Part shown: piece after piece, positions 45,804 to 54,718 of the stretch | Position numbering within the stretch: position 1 is the stretch's first letter | Layout of the letters: each line of letters starts with the position of its first letter | Source of the DNA: Moritella sp. 24 | GTDB taxonomy: Bacteria > Pseudomonadota > Gammaproteobacteria > Enterobacterales > Moritellaceae | DNA length: 64,000 nt | Direction: 5' to 3' | Assembly (NCBI RefSeq): GCF_018219155.1 | Contig: NZ_CP056123.1 | Span: 2,489,505-2,553,504 of the forward strand | Translations under genes and position numbers: made by a program | Notes under the pieces: generated by a model | Database searches by the model: none | What the model saw: the letters and a program-made list of their open reading frames with translations, nothing else | Told to the model about the DNA's origin: nothing

Positions 45804-46913
45804 TTAAATATACTCAAATATTTTTTTATACAAAGGCAGTGCAGCGGCACCAATAGCGGCTGATTTGTCGCCAGCCAGCTTTGCAAACGACACTTTTAAT
45901 AAAGGCTCATCATCATCTTTCAGATCTTGCAGTTCATGTTCCAACTCATGATAGATTTTATCCAATATTCCCTGTGGGATAAGTCCACCAATAATAATTT
46001 CCTGCGGATCTAAAATCGTTTTAATCGCCAATATGGCCTGCTTAAAACTAGGAATCGAATTTTTAGCCCATGTATCAATAATAGGGTTATTCTTCTCCAA
46101 TTCGGTAAGCAACGCTTGATAACGCATTGGGTTAATTTCTGTTAACCCCAGTTGTTTGTATAGATTATTCAGTGATGGACGGTGTTCTTTTAACGGGAAC
46201 AGCTTACCAATACGCCCAGCATTACCATAATGCCCACGATACGGCACACCATTATGCAAATGACCACCACCAATACCGTAGCCAAGATAAAGATAAAAGT
46301 GATTGCTATTTAGCGGCTTTCGGTCATAAATAAACTCACCTAACGCAGCGGCATTACCATCATTTTCAAGCCACACATCGGTATTTAAATATTTAGACAG
46401 TTCATCTCTAATATTCAGCGATTCCCATTGTTTTAAGTGCTTGGGATAAATAACCTTATCACCTTCAATGAAATTACAGCTTGTTGTAATACCAACACCA
46501 ACCAAATGAGCAAATTCATTTGGATAAGCCAGCCTCAACACATCTAGCAATGAAAACAACTCATCACGGCTATAAATCGGATCTTCAAAAATACCTTTCA
46601 AAGACTTTGAAAATACCGACTCGGCATTTAAGTTGATCATCTCAATACTGATTTTTTCAACTTCGATATTAATACCCAGACTAAAACCTTTATCGCCATT
46701 GATCCCCAATGCAATGCCTGGCTGTCCGCGTTGGCTTTGTAAACGCCCGAGGGTATTAATCCAACCTTCATCAATCATCGTTTTGGTAATTTTGGTGATG
46801 GCCGCAGGTGTTAATCCACTCTTCTCTGCTAATTCTGCCCGCGTGATCGGCGAATAAGCATAAACATGAGACAGTATTTGACGCTGAGTATTTGATAAAA
46901 GACTATTAGGCAT
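45804..46913 (-). CDS. ROK-family transcriptional regulator
   Basis: Encodes 369 residues: a winged HTH (ILSHVYAYSPITRAELAEKSGLTPAAITKITKTMIDEGWI) and a ROK sugar-kinase-like domain (EEIIIGG, LYLGYGIGGGHLHNGVPYRG). The cysteine-rich zinc motif usual in ROK proteins (CxCGxxGC) is absent: the corresponding segment reads GHYGNAGRIGKLFPLKEHRP. It follows the ABC-transporter operon in the same direction beyond a terminator-like hairpin, and probably regulates it. Such regulators answer to sugars or their phosphates, an odd partner for a polyamine-type transporter. Confidence 0.9.
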   Translation of the reverse strand: MPNSLLSNTQRQILSHVYAYSPITRAELAEKSGLTPAAITKITKTMIDEGWINTLGRLQSQRGQPGIALGINGDKGFSLGINIEVEKISIEMINLNAESVFSKSLKGIFEDPIYSRDELFSLLDVLRLAYPNEFAHLVGVGITTSCNFIEGDKVIYPKHLKQWESLNIRDELSKYLNTDVWLENDGNAAALGEFIYDRKPLNSNHFYLYLGYGIGGGHLHNGVPYRGHYGNAGRIGKLFPLKEHRPSLNNLYKQLGLTEINPMRYQALLTELEKNNPIIDTWAKNSIPSFKQAILAIKTILDPQEIIIGGLIPQGILDKIYHELEHELQDLKDDDEPLLKVSFAKLAGDKSAAIGAAALPLYKKIFEYI

Positions 46914-46952
46914 ACTTAAGGTATCTATTTGAATAAAGGTTAATTATCTGTA

Positions 46953-46977
46953 AAAGCCCCACATTACTGTGGAGCTC
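46953..46977 (-). terminator. Terminator-like hairpin between the ABC operon and the ROK gene
   Basis: On the minus strand AGCTCCACA pairs with TGTGGGGCT around GTAA, followed by TTTTAC. It partly uncouples the ROK gene from the transporter genes. Confidence 0.7.
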
Positions 46978-46984
46978 TACATTA

Positions 46985-48103
46985 TTACATTAATACATTT
47001 TCTGTAAATGCTTTCTTCGCTTTGGTTGCGTAATCAGCGGTAAAGAATGATTTACTGAACTGACGTTGCTCCTGAGATACTAACGCTTTTGAGTCATCGG
47101 CATCTGGATGTTGTGGTGCACTACCAAATACTTCATTAAAACGCGTTTGCACTTCCGCTGATGTGATCCAGTTAATAAATAACATCGAGGCTGCTTTTTT
47201 ACTTGTGTTTGCAGGCATCATAATCATGTTACCACCACCCGGCATACCAAACTCTGGAATGTAAAATTTAATACGTGGTGTAATTGCACCTTGTGCTTGC
47301 AGACCTTTCAAATGATCTTCCCATGCTGGTGCCATCGATATTTCACCATCATTCATGCGCGTTAAACTGTCAGCATTTGATGACGTAATGGTGATTTCAT
47401 CACTGTGTTTATCAAACCAAGTCCAAACTTCAGACCATTTTGTTGTGTTTTTTGCATCAAAACCGGTGGCGTAATAAGCCTCATTATCACCCGTCATGTT
47501 CGTAATAGCACGTTGAATAAATGCATTGCCTGCACCGCCCTTGTTAGGATCATTTACGCCAAACGCATACGGATTATCGGAGATCCATTTACCTAACGCA
47601 TCAAACGATTGCGGTAGTTCTTTCTCATTCACACGGCTAGGATCATACGCAAAGCCCGTTTGATTACCCCAAAATGAAACAGCATAACCGCCCGTTTCAA
47701 CCCCATTTAATTTCGTTTTAAGCTTAGCGGCATCAGGTAGTACATCCGTAATCGGACCGTATACAAGGTTATTTTGCATGAGTGATGGCATACGTGCGGC
47801 GTCAATCGCCATCACATCAATCTTGCCCGCACTACGTTTACCTTCTGCGATTAGTTTGTTGATGTTACCTTTTTCATTGCTGTTAGGAACACGTACTTTA
47901 ATACCGTATTTGTCTTCAAAATCTTTAAAAATGGTACGAAAGCGTGGCTGGAAATACCACACGTATACGTTAATCGCTTTTTCTTTTTGTGCTTGCTCAA
48001 CAATTTGGTTCCACTGCATTTCTTTTAAATCATAAGCAGAAGCTTGTGTCGTTAAACCTAACGCAACTGTTGCTGCAATGGCTGTAAGTGTTTTATTCAT
48101 CAT
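46985..48103 (-). CDS. ABC transporter periplasmic solute-binding protein (spermidine/putrescine type)
   Basis: Encodes 372 residues. Signal peptide MMNKTLTAIAATVALGLTTQASAYD with probable cleavage after ASA. The fold is a family 1/8 extracellular solute-binding protein (PotD-like): VRVPNSNEKGNINKLIAEG, DVMAIDAARMPSLMQNNLVYG, AVSFWGNQTGFAYDP. It is the last gene of the transporter operon, after the permeases. Ligand class inferred from the permease and ATPase types; sugar-phosphate or phosphonate ligands are not excluded. Confidence 0.85.
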   Translation of the reverse strand: MMNKTLTAIAATVALGLTTQASAYDLKEMQWNQIVEQAQKEKAINVYVWYFQPRFRTIFKDFEDKYGIKVRVPNSNEKGNINKLIAEGKRSAGKIDVMAIDAARMPSLMQNNLVYGPITDVLPDAAKLKTKLNGVETGGYAVSFWGNQTGFAYDPSRVNEKELPQSFDALGKWISDNPYAFGVNDPNKGGAGNAFIQRAITNMTGDNEAYYATGFDAKNTTKWSEVWTWFDKHSDEITITSSNADSLTRMNDGEISMAPAWEDHLKGLQAQGAITPRIKFYIPEFGMPGGGNMIMMPANTSKKAASMLFINWITSAEVQTRFNEVFGSAPQHPDADDSKALVSQEQRQFSKSFFTADYATKAKKAFTENVLM

Positions 48104-48126
48104 AGTGTCCTTTGTTTATGATCTAA

Positions 48127-48966
48127 TTATGCTTTACCAGTTGATTCGGCTAAGTAGTTACCCTTCAATAATCGCTCGATGACTAACATTAAAATAACGT
48201 TAGGGATCACAAGGATTAATGAAATAACAGCCGCATTAGGGCGAATAAATGAATAACCCAAATACGAATATAAAATAGTGGGTACAGTCGTAATATCAGG
48301 TGAACCCAGTACGAACGCGATATTAAATTCTTCAATACTAATAACAAGACAGAAAATCAGTGATGCCAATAACCCCGGTTTCAGCATCGGCATAAACACA
48401 TGGCGGAATGTCGTGAATGAACTCCCTCCTAAGTCTTTACTCGCATCAATCAGATCTTGCGGTACGCTGTTAAAACTTGCCGATAAAATACGAATTGCAT
48501 ACGGTAATGCCAATACAGTATGGCCAATCACAATGCCCCAAAACGGTTCTGACAACTCAAGGCTAATTAACATTGAGCTAAAGAACACCCCGATAATCAT
48601 ACCCGGCATAATAAGCGGTAATAGCACCACCACTTCAGCTAGCTTTTTACCACGAAATTCAATGCGACCAAATGCATATGCAGTTGGTAACGCCAAGATT
48701 ACCGTGAATAATGCAACTAGCGGCGCAATCGTGTAACTATTCGTTAATGCTTCAACAAGACCTGATGTTTCCCACATTTGTTCCCAGCGACCAAACGACA
48801 GGACTTTAGGGAACATATCTGGGTAACTCCACGGGTGCTTTGGATCAACCAAAGACCACAGTAGCGCCATTAAAAACGGCACACCAATCCAAAAGAAGTT
48901 AATGATGATAAAAAAGCCGATAGATAATTTATGAATTAAACCACCGTTTTTAGTTTGGGCTGTCAT
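48127..48966 (-). CDS. ABC transporter permease (PotC-like)
   Basis: Encodes 279 residues with about six hydrophobic segments and the EAA loop (DASKDLGGSSFTTFRHVFMPMLKPG). Pairs with the permease gene just upstream, whose stop overlaps this start by four bases (ATGA), so the two are made in equal amounts. Confidence 0.9.
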   Translation of the reverse strand: MTAQTKNGGLIHKLSIGFFIIINFFWIGVPFLMALLWSLVDPKHPWSYPDMFPKVLSFGRWEQMWETSGLVEALTNSYTIAPLVALFTVILALPTAYAFGRIEFRGKKLAEVVVLLPLIMPGMIIGVFFSSMLISLELSEPFWGIVIGHTVLALPYAIRILSASFNSVPQDLIDASKDLGGSSFTTFRHVFMPMLKPGLLASLIFCLVISIEEFNIAFVLGSPDITTVPTILYSYLGYSFIRPNAAVISLILVIPNVILMLVIERLLKGNYLAESTGKA

Positions 48967-49826
48967 TTCAGTTTCCCTGTTTTTTTCATAAATGGTGTTG
49001 TCGCAAGACTAATAATCAATGAAGCGACAATTGCCGTCAGCATAATAACAACCGCAATCACTGCTGATTTGTTCCATTCAAAGAATTCTGTTGATGTAAT
49101 GTGCATTAACATGGCTAATGAATACGCATTCTTTGGACCTGCAATCGAATAAAACGAGTAATCACCCAACGCGCCAATAAAGATAAGAATGAGTGATACC
49201 TGCAATGCCGGTAACGTCAGAGGGAAAATAATCTTGGTAAATCGCTGCCAGCTCGACGCGCCTAAATCACTTGCTGCATCTAACACGTCTGAACGAATAG
49301 AATTCACAGCACCAGCCAGTAAGATCATTGCAAACGGTAACTGCTTCCAAATTTGCAAAACAATCACCCCCCAACCAAAGGAATCATTTTGCATGCGAAT
49401 CGGTTTATCAATAATGCCCAGCCAAATCATGCTTTCGTTAATAATACCGTGATAAGAAATCACGTTAACCATTAGAAATGCAGCCACTAACCCCGGAATA
49501 AACATTGGGGCACGTAACATACCTGTGATGGCGGTTGAACCCGTAAATGGTTTTCGTAACCACAACACTAACGGGTATGCCATGATGGTTGCACCGATAG
49601 CACCAAATACAGCAACTTTGACTGAGTAAACTAAGGCCACATGCAATTTTGTGTCTTGCAGAGAGTCTTGCCAAAATTCAAAGGAGAATTGACTGTCTCC
49701 CATCATATTGTGCAAACCAAAACTTTGTGAGACAACCATGTATAGCGTTGAGCCCATTAACAAAGCGATCGTGCCAATACTGGGAAGCAGTAATAAGCAT
49801 AGTTTCCAGCTTGGTAGCGTTTTCAT
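48963..49826 (-). CDS. ABC transporter permease (PotB-like)
   Basis: Encodes 287 residues with about six membrane segments and the EAA loop (DAASDLGASSWQRFTKIIFPLTLPALQ) that docks to the ATPase. Its ATG overlaps the last base of the ATPase stop codon (TAATG), and its stop overlaps the next permease start (ATGA): a tightly coupled operon. The PotB/PotC pair type fits polyamine, phosphonate or iron uptake. Confidence 0.9.
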   Translation of the reverse strand: MKTLPSWKLCLLLLPSIGTIALLMGSTLYMVVSQSFGLHNMMGDSQFSFEFWQDSLQDTKLHVALVYSVKVAVFGAIGATIMAYPLVLWLRKPFTGSTAITGMLRAPMFIPGLVAAFLMVNVISYHGIINESMIWLGIIDKPIRMQNDSFGWGVIVLQIWKQLPFAMILLAGAVNSIRSDVLDAASDLGASSWQRFTKIIFPLTLPALQVSLILIFIGALGDYSFYSIAGPKNAYSLAMLMHITSTEFFEWNKSAVIAVVIMLTAIVASLIISLATTPFMKKTGKLK

Positions 49827-50908
49827 TAGTTAGCCTCTTCCAAGAAACGAATGCAGTTCGCCGGTAATGAAATACTTAGCTGTTCACCGCTGAATTTTGG
49901 TTTTTTAGGCGTTTGTAAACGAATTTCTAAGCCTGAATCATCACCGGGAATAGTCGCAATAATATCGGTTACGTTACCCATGAAGGCCATATTTTTAATA
50001 TTTAACGTTATTTTGTTTGCAACCTGCTGAATGTCAGCGTTATCATCCAAAATAATTGCGTCTTCTGGACGCCAGCATACTTTAATATTATCTGCGACAG
50101 GGGCTTCATCAGATGTCACAGTCATACTCCCCATCACACTTTCTAACGCATATTCGTTAGTCTTACCCGTAGGTGTCGCATAGGCTGAAAATATGTTGGC
50201 AGAACCAATGAAGTCAGCCACAAAGCTGTTTATAGGTGTGTAATAGATATCATCTGGTGTGCCGATTTGTTCAATCGAACCACGGTTTAACACTACAATT
50301 TTGTCTGACATCGCGAGTGCTTCTGCTTGGTCGTGAGTAACGTAAACAGCAGTTAAACCGTATTTTTTCTGTAACGCTCTGATTTCAAAACGTACTGATT
50401 CACGTAACTTCGCATCAAGGTTAGATAAAGGCTCATCAAATAGAATAACGTCTGGACGCGTCACCATTGCACGCGCTAACGCAACTCGTTGCTGCTGACC
50501 ACCAGATAACTCACTTGGCATTTTGTGCGCATGTTCTTGCAAAGACACTTGCTCAATTGCTTCATCTACTCGTCTAATAATTTCATCTTTAGCTATTTTC
50601 TTCTGTTGAAGACCAAACGCAACATTGTGATGAACACTTAAATGTGGGAAAAGTGCATATGACTGAAAACACATTGACGTATTTCGTTTTTCTGGCGGTA
50701 CATTGTTAACGACTGTCTCACCAATTTTAATTTCGCCACTATCAGGATGATGAAAACCACCAATCATTTTAAGCAAGGTTGTTTTACCGCAACCAGAAGG
50801 ACCAAGCAATGTAATTAGCTCGCCCTTTTTAGCTGAAAAGCTGATGTCTTTTGACGCGACAAAATCACCGAAATTCTTAGCGATATTATGTAGGCTAAGT
50901 TGTGTCAT
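49826..50908 (-). CDS. ABC transporter ATP-binding protein (PotA-like)
   Basis: Encodes 360 residues from the ATG at 50908 (AGGAAAATAAAC upstream; the frame extends to 50980 without a site). Walker A GPSGCGKTTLL, signature LSGGQQQRVALARA, Walker B VILFDEPLSNLD, His switch VYVTHD, then a C-terminal TOBE region (RPEDAIILDD). It energises uptake through the two permeases. First gene of the four-gene operon. Confidence 0.95.
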   Translation of the reverse strand: MTQLSLHNIAKNFGDFVASKDISFSAKKGELITLLGPSGCGKTTLLKMIGGFHHPDSGEIKIGETVVNNVPPEKRNTSMCFQSYALFPHLSVHHNVAFGLQQKKIAKDEIIRRVDEAIEQVSLQEHAHKMPSELSGGQQQRVALARAMVTRPDVILFDEPLSNLDAKLRESVRFEIRALQKKYGLTAVYVTHDQAEALAMSDKIVVLNRGSIEQIGTPDDIYYTPINSFVADFIGSANIFSAYATPTGKTNEYALESVMGSMTVTSDEAPVADNIKVCWRPEDAIILDDNADIQQVANKITLNIKNMAFMGNVTDIIATIPGDDSGLEIRLQTPKKPKFSGEQLSISLPANCIRFLEEAN

Positions 50909-51287
50909 GTTTATTTTCCTAGCAGAAGAGTTGAGTGGATAATAACTTTCCCAAGTTAACTTGACCGTGTTATTGATCACACAAATTGATTATTACTCCC
51001 ATAGTTGTAAAGTTTAATATTTCTGTCACATAGCGTTACAACATCATTTAACACTAACTATAAAAACAACCAAGTTCATATAAAACAACGATATGACTAT
51101 ATACTATAGTATTAAGCCCGCATTGTAGCCTGGGCGTAAGTACCTCACCCAATCTAACCTAACTAAGCCTATCATCGTCAAAAAGACAAATTAAGTCCAG
51201 GCATAAAACCCGTCAAGTTAAATTAACAGTGTTAATTTAATGTCGCTATGTTATATTTTCCCGAGTTAAACAGACAAGTGAGCATTT
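50909..51287. promoter_or_regulatory. Divergent intergenic region with two palindromes
   Basis: Divergent promoter region between the ABC operon and the 2H-phosphoesterase-like gene. It holds a perfect 12-bp palindrome CAAGTTAACTTG (50952-50963) and a perfect 23-bp palindrome (51218-51240; arms TTAAATTAAC and GTTAATTTAA around AGT), 48 bases before the plus-strand start. Either could be an operator for the ROK protein; no match to a known site is claimed. A Ter-like core occurs at 51035-51044. Confidence 0.5.
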
Positions 51288-51968
51288 ATGAAATATGCAC
51301 CCGCCGTTGGCGTAAAATTCGATAAACATGGAAAGGTAAAGGAATTTAAGGGTATTACATTTCTATGCCATATAGCACCGCATGAAACCAAGCTGTTAAA
51401 TGAAATTAAATGGGCTCAAGACAAATTAAAGTCGATGACATGCGCATATAAATTTTCATTCTTACCCATGACCAGTATGCACATGACTGTATTTGACTGC
51501 TTATGTGAAGATATACGTGAACAAGCGCTGTGGACAAATAAGTGTGACTTGAACTCATCGTTATCTGACATATCAGATATGATCGTCAATGAATTAAAGC
51601 CGATGTCTCGGTTAGGCGATTTTGAGATGGATTTTCACTCTATCTATAACTGCCCTATTGGTGGTTCTGCAATTCGCATTAAACCTGCAACAACAACCTC
51701 AACACAATCACTATTGAACTGTAGAGCACAACTCAGTCAAGCGACAGGTATTAAGCATCCAAATTACGATGATTATCATTTTCACATTTCATTGAGTTAT
51801 CGGATTATTGAACTGGATGAAGGGGATAAAGAAGAAGTATTAGTAACAACAGATTCTATCGCCACACGTTTGAGCCAAACCTTCGGCACACTCACACACG
51901 GTGCTGTTGAGTTTTGTCACTTTAACGATATGTTTAAATATACTCCGTTACATATTCTTGAACGCTAA
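51288..51968 (+). CDS. 2H phosphoesterase-like protein (DUF1868 type)
   Basis: Encodes 226 residues. The two H-x-T/S motifs of 2H phosphoesterases are present: SMHMTVFD (about 64-71) and YHFHISLSY (about 165-173). Relatives act on cyclic phosphates and RNA ends; DUF1868 proteins are otherwise unstudied. Cytoplasmic, soluble. Divergent from the ABC operon; substrate unknown. Confidence 0.8.
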   Translation: MKYAPAVGVKFDKHGKVKEFKGITFLCHIAPHETKLLNEIKWAQDKLKSMTCAYKFSFLPMTSMHMTVFDCLCEDIREQALWTNKCDLNSSLSDISDMIVNELKPMSRLGDFEMDFHSIYNCPIGGSAIRIKPATTTSTQSLLNCRAQLSQATGIKHPNYDDYHFHISLSYRIIELDEGDKEEVLVTTDSIATRLSQTFGTLTHGAVEFCHFNDMFKYTPLHILER

Positions 51969-52071
51969 ACCACGTCCTTTTTAATATACTCAGCCATACA
52001 ATTATGTGTGGCCGAGCCATTTCTAAAAACACCTGTGATAAGAATGCATTTCAGTGTTTTTAGTATCGACA

Positions 52072-52221
52072 TTAAGCGTCGACTTTCAGTAACTCCATCA
52101 CCATTAACTTACGAATCACGCTGACATACATCACATTAATATCTGCTAGTTTAGCAATATCCGTTAATGAATAGCCTTCACGTAATAACTGGATCGTATA
52201 TTCTACTTGCTCTTTTTTCAT
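52072..52221 (-). CDS. Small HTH-type protein, 49 residues
   Basis: Starting at the ATG at 52221 (GAGAG five bases upstream) the product is 49 residues: MKKEQVEYTIQLLREGYSLTDIAKLADINVMYVSVIRKLM ..., an HTH of the type LREGYSLTDIAKLADINVMYVSVI. The longer frame to 52326 has no ribosome-binding site and a cysteine-rich start. A small DNA-binding regulator is the likely role; the target is unknown. Confidence 0.55.
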   Translation of the reverse strand: MKKEQVEYTIQLLREGYSLTDIAKLADINVMYVSVIRKLMVMELLKVDA

Positions 52222-52402
52222 TATATCTCTCATATTAACGGCTGTGTTTTTATATAAATCATTATAGAAATGAATAATTGCTAATATATAGAAGGAGCAA
52301 TGGATAAACTGTCCACTATCGGACACTTGTGCTTATTATTTAATGCGATAAAAGTAAAAGGAGGGACTTAACAGTAGTGCAGCGTTAACTGTCTATCGTT
52401 CG

Positions 52403-52564
52403 ATGAATACAACTATAGGAATGACTAAGCCTGTTTATATAAAGAATACTGTTAATATAAAGAGTACCGTTAATACAAAAAGTACTGTGAATACAAAAAT
52501 TGCTGATGTTTCCACCAGCAATATATCAACCGTTATCTCTGTTCAACGAGTAGACGCTAATTAA
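52403..52564 (+). other. Possible 53-codon frame with 18-bp tandem repeat
   Basis: Open frame MNTTIGMTKPVYIK, then three copies of a six-codon unit at 52442-52495 (KNTVNI, KSTVNT, KSTVNT), ending VQRVDAN. The repeats are exact in length, so the frame is kept. No good ribosome-binding site; it overlaps the 3' end of the alkyl sulfatase gene on the other strand. Probably a tandem repeat in an untranslated region, possibly a peptide. Confidence 0.3.
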
Positions 52565-54531
52565 GGTGTAACAACACCAAACCATAAATCAAACTTGTCG
52601 AAAATAGACATTAATTGTTGGAATTTAGCTTGGTCGCTCACTTTAAACGTCCCTACTTTCATCTCATCCATTAGCGTTGATTTTTGCGTAATCATGTTAC
52701 CAAACGCGTTACGTGTCATCGTAATCGTTAAATCAGCATTATCGAATTGTCTGTCTGAATACGATTTCAGTACCGAATTACTTAAATCTAATGAGTATTC
52801 ACCGTCACCCGTTACATCCAAGTTAATCTTCAGATCTATACCTTTTGCCACTTCAGGTTTCACTGTTACGCCAAGGTATTTTAAGAACTCTTCCATTGGC
52901 ATACTTGAAGCCAATGACGCACCATTTGGTGTCGATACAGGTACGATGCCATGACGTAATTCTTTTGCGCCGCCAAGGTAATAGTTACGCCAAGGTGCTG
53001 ATTCCGCTTGATAACCTAATTGCTCCATCGCATCCGCTTCTAAATAACGCGCATCCATGTTTTCAGGATTCGAGAAAGTCACATTGTTAAGCAATGTCAC
53101 AGCCCAGCGGTATTCACCTTTATCAATTGCACTTTGCGCAATCTTAATGACATTTTGCTCACCACCCATCGCTTCAACGTATTTTTGACCTTGCTGAGCT
53201 GGCGTTAGTGGGTTTAGATTCGCTGGATTACCGTCCCACCATGCGCCGAAGTAGTAATCATAAGTCGCGCGTGCATTGTGAGATACCGTACCGTAGTAAC
53301 CACGGTTATACCATTCTTTGTCTAACGACTCAGGTAGGGTTAGCGTTGCTGATATTTCGTTTGGCGTTAAACCTTTATTTGCTAAATGTAATGTTTGGTC
53401 ATGAACGTACTGATACATATCACGTGTTTTTCTTAACTGACTTTTGATTTTGTCTTGACCCCAAGTCGGCCAGTGATGCGACGCAATCATGATTTCTGAT
53501 TTATCACCAAAGGTTTGCAACGCTTGATCTACATAACTTGCCCAAGCTGAACCATCGCGTGTTTTAGCGCCACGCAATGTCGAAATATTATGAATAGTAT
53601 GCGTAATATCTTCTGCTGCCATCATGGTTTTAAATGCGGGGAAATAAAACATAAATTCAGACGGTGCTTCAGAATTCTGCGCCATCATGACATCAACATC
53701 AAGGCCATCAATATGTAATGTTTGACCTGTTTCATTGGCGATCATAGTTGGCTTAATAATACCTAGCTGACCCGAAGATGTCGTTTTACCCAAGCCACCG
53801 TCAACAATACCTTTCGTACCCGCATCCAGTAGGTTGCCATACATATATGATGCACGGCGTGACATGGTATTACCTGCCATGAGGTTTTCTGCAATAGAAT
53901 TGTTGAAGAAGCCTTCTGGAGCAACGATTTCAACATTGCCATCATCCACATCCGCTTGACTTGTTACACCTAACACACCACCGAAGTGATCAGCATGTGA
54001 GTGCGTAAATACTACTGCTGTTACAGGTAAATCAGCCACATTATCTTTGAGTAGTTTCAAGCCAGCCGCTGATGTTTCTGGCGAAAGTAATGGATCAATG
54101 ACAATCCAGCCATCTTCACCACGAATGAATGACATCACGGATAAATCAAATCCACGCACTTGGTAGATACCGCCAGTCACTTTAAATAAACCGTGAATAT
54201 TATTTAATTTAGCCTGACGTAATAATGATGGGTTAATCGTAGCAACATCTGCATTTTGATCAACAAATTCAAACTCACCAAAATCCCAAACTACTTTACC
54301 TTTTGCATCTGTAATCGTTTTTTCAGGCCAGGTCGCAATAAAGCCACGTTCAGCGTCAGCAAAATCACTCCTATTGTCAAAATTAAGATACTGTTTCAGT
54401 TCATTGTTTAATTTTATTGTCGCCGGTGATGCTTCTTTTTGTGTTGTATTAAACGAATCAGCAGCAAATACAGCTGGAGATAAAATGGATATAATCGCAG
54501 CACTCAGGATCATCTTTTTAAATTTCATCAT
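52561..54531 (-). CDS. Secreted alkyl sulfatase, SdsA1/Bds1-type metallo-beta-lactamase fold
   Basis: Encodes 656 residues. Signal peptide MMKFKKMILSAAIISILSPAVFAADS. The catalytic domain has the dinuclear zinc site THSHADHFGGVLG (about 177-190), TMMAAEDITHTIHNI, and HHWPTWG. A middle dimerisation helix region (about 375-530) and a C-terminal SCP2-like domain (about 540-656) follow, as in SdsA1. Such enzymes cleave primary alkyl sulfates such as dodecyl sulfate in the periplasm. A LysR gene lies upstream in the same direction, its likely regulator. Confidence 0.93.
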   Translation of the reverse strand: MMKFKKMILSAAIISILSPAVFAADSFNTTQKEASPATIKLNNELKQYLNFDNRSDFADAERGFIATWPEKTITDAKGKVVWDFGEFEFVDQNADVATINPSLLRQAKLNNIHGLFKVTGGIYQVRGFDLSVMSFIRGEDGWIVIDPLLSPETSAAGLKLLKDNVADLPVTAVVFTHSHADHFGGVLGVTSQADVDDGNVEIVAPEGFFNNSIAENLMAGNTMSRRASYMYGNLLDAGTKGIVDGGLGKTTSSGQLGIIKPTMIANETGQTLHIDGLDVDVMMAQNSEAPSEFMFYFPAFKTMMAAEDITHTIHNISTLRGAKTRDGSAWASYVDQALQTFGDKSEIMIASHHWPTWGQDKIKSQLRKTRDMYQYVHDQTLHLANKGLTPNEISATLTLPESLDKEWYNRGYYGTVSHNARATYDYYFGAWWDGNPANLNPLTPAQQGQKYVEAMGGEQNVIKIAQSAIDKGEYRWAVTLLNNVTFSNPENMDARYLEADAMEQLGYQAESAPWRNYYLGGAKELRHGIVPVSTPNGASLASSMPMEEFLKYLGVTVKPEVAKGIDLKINLDVTGDGEYSLDLSNSVLKSYSDRQFDNADLTITMTRNAFGNMITQKSTLMDEMKVGTFKVSDQAKFQQLMSIFDKFDLWFGVVTP

Positions 54532-54718
54532 AACCTCGGTATATCTAAAATGAGTGACTCAACATCACTCGCTGTGTCTTGTTACAAATAATAAGGCGAT
54601 GAAAGAGGTTAATCGATATAGCAAAGGTTAAATGTGGATTAAGTGCTGCTTAATCCAGAAGTCATTAATTGAAAAGTTAAACTTAATGATTAGAGCTAAA
54701 ACTCGATTGATCAATACG

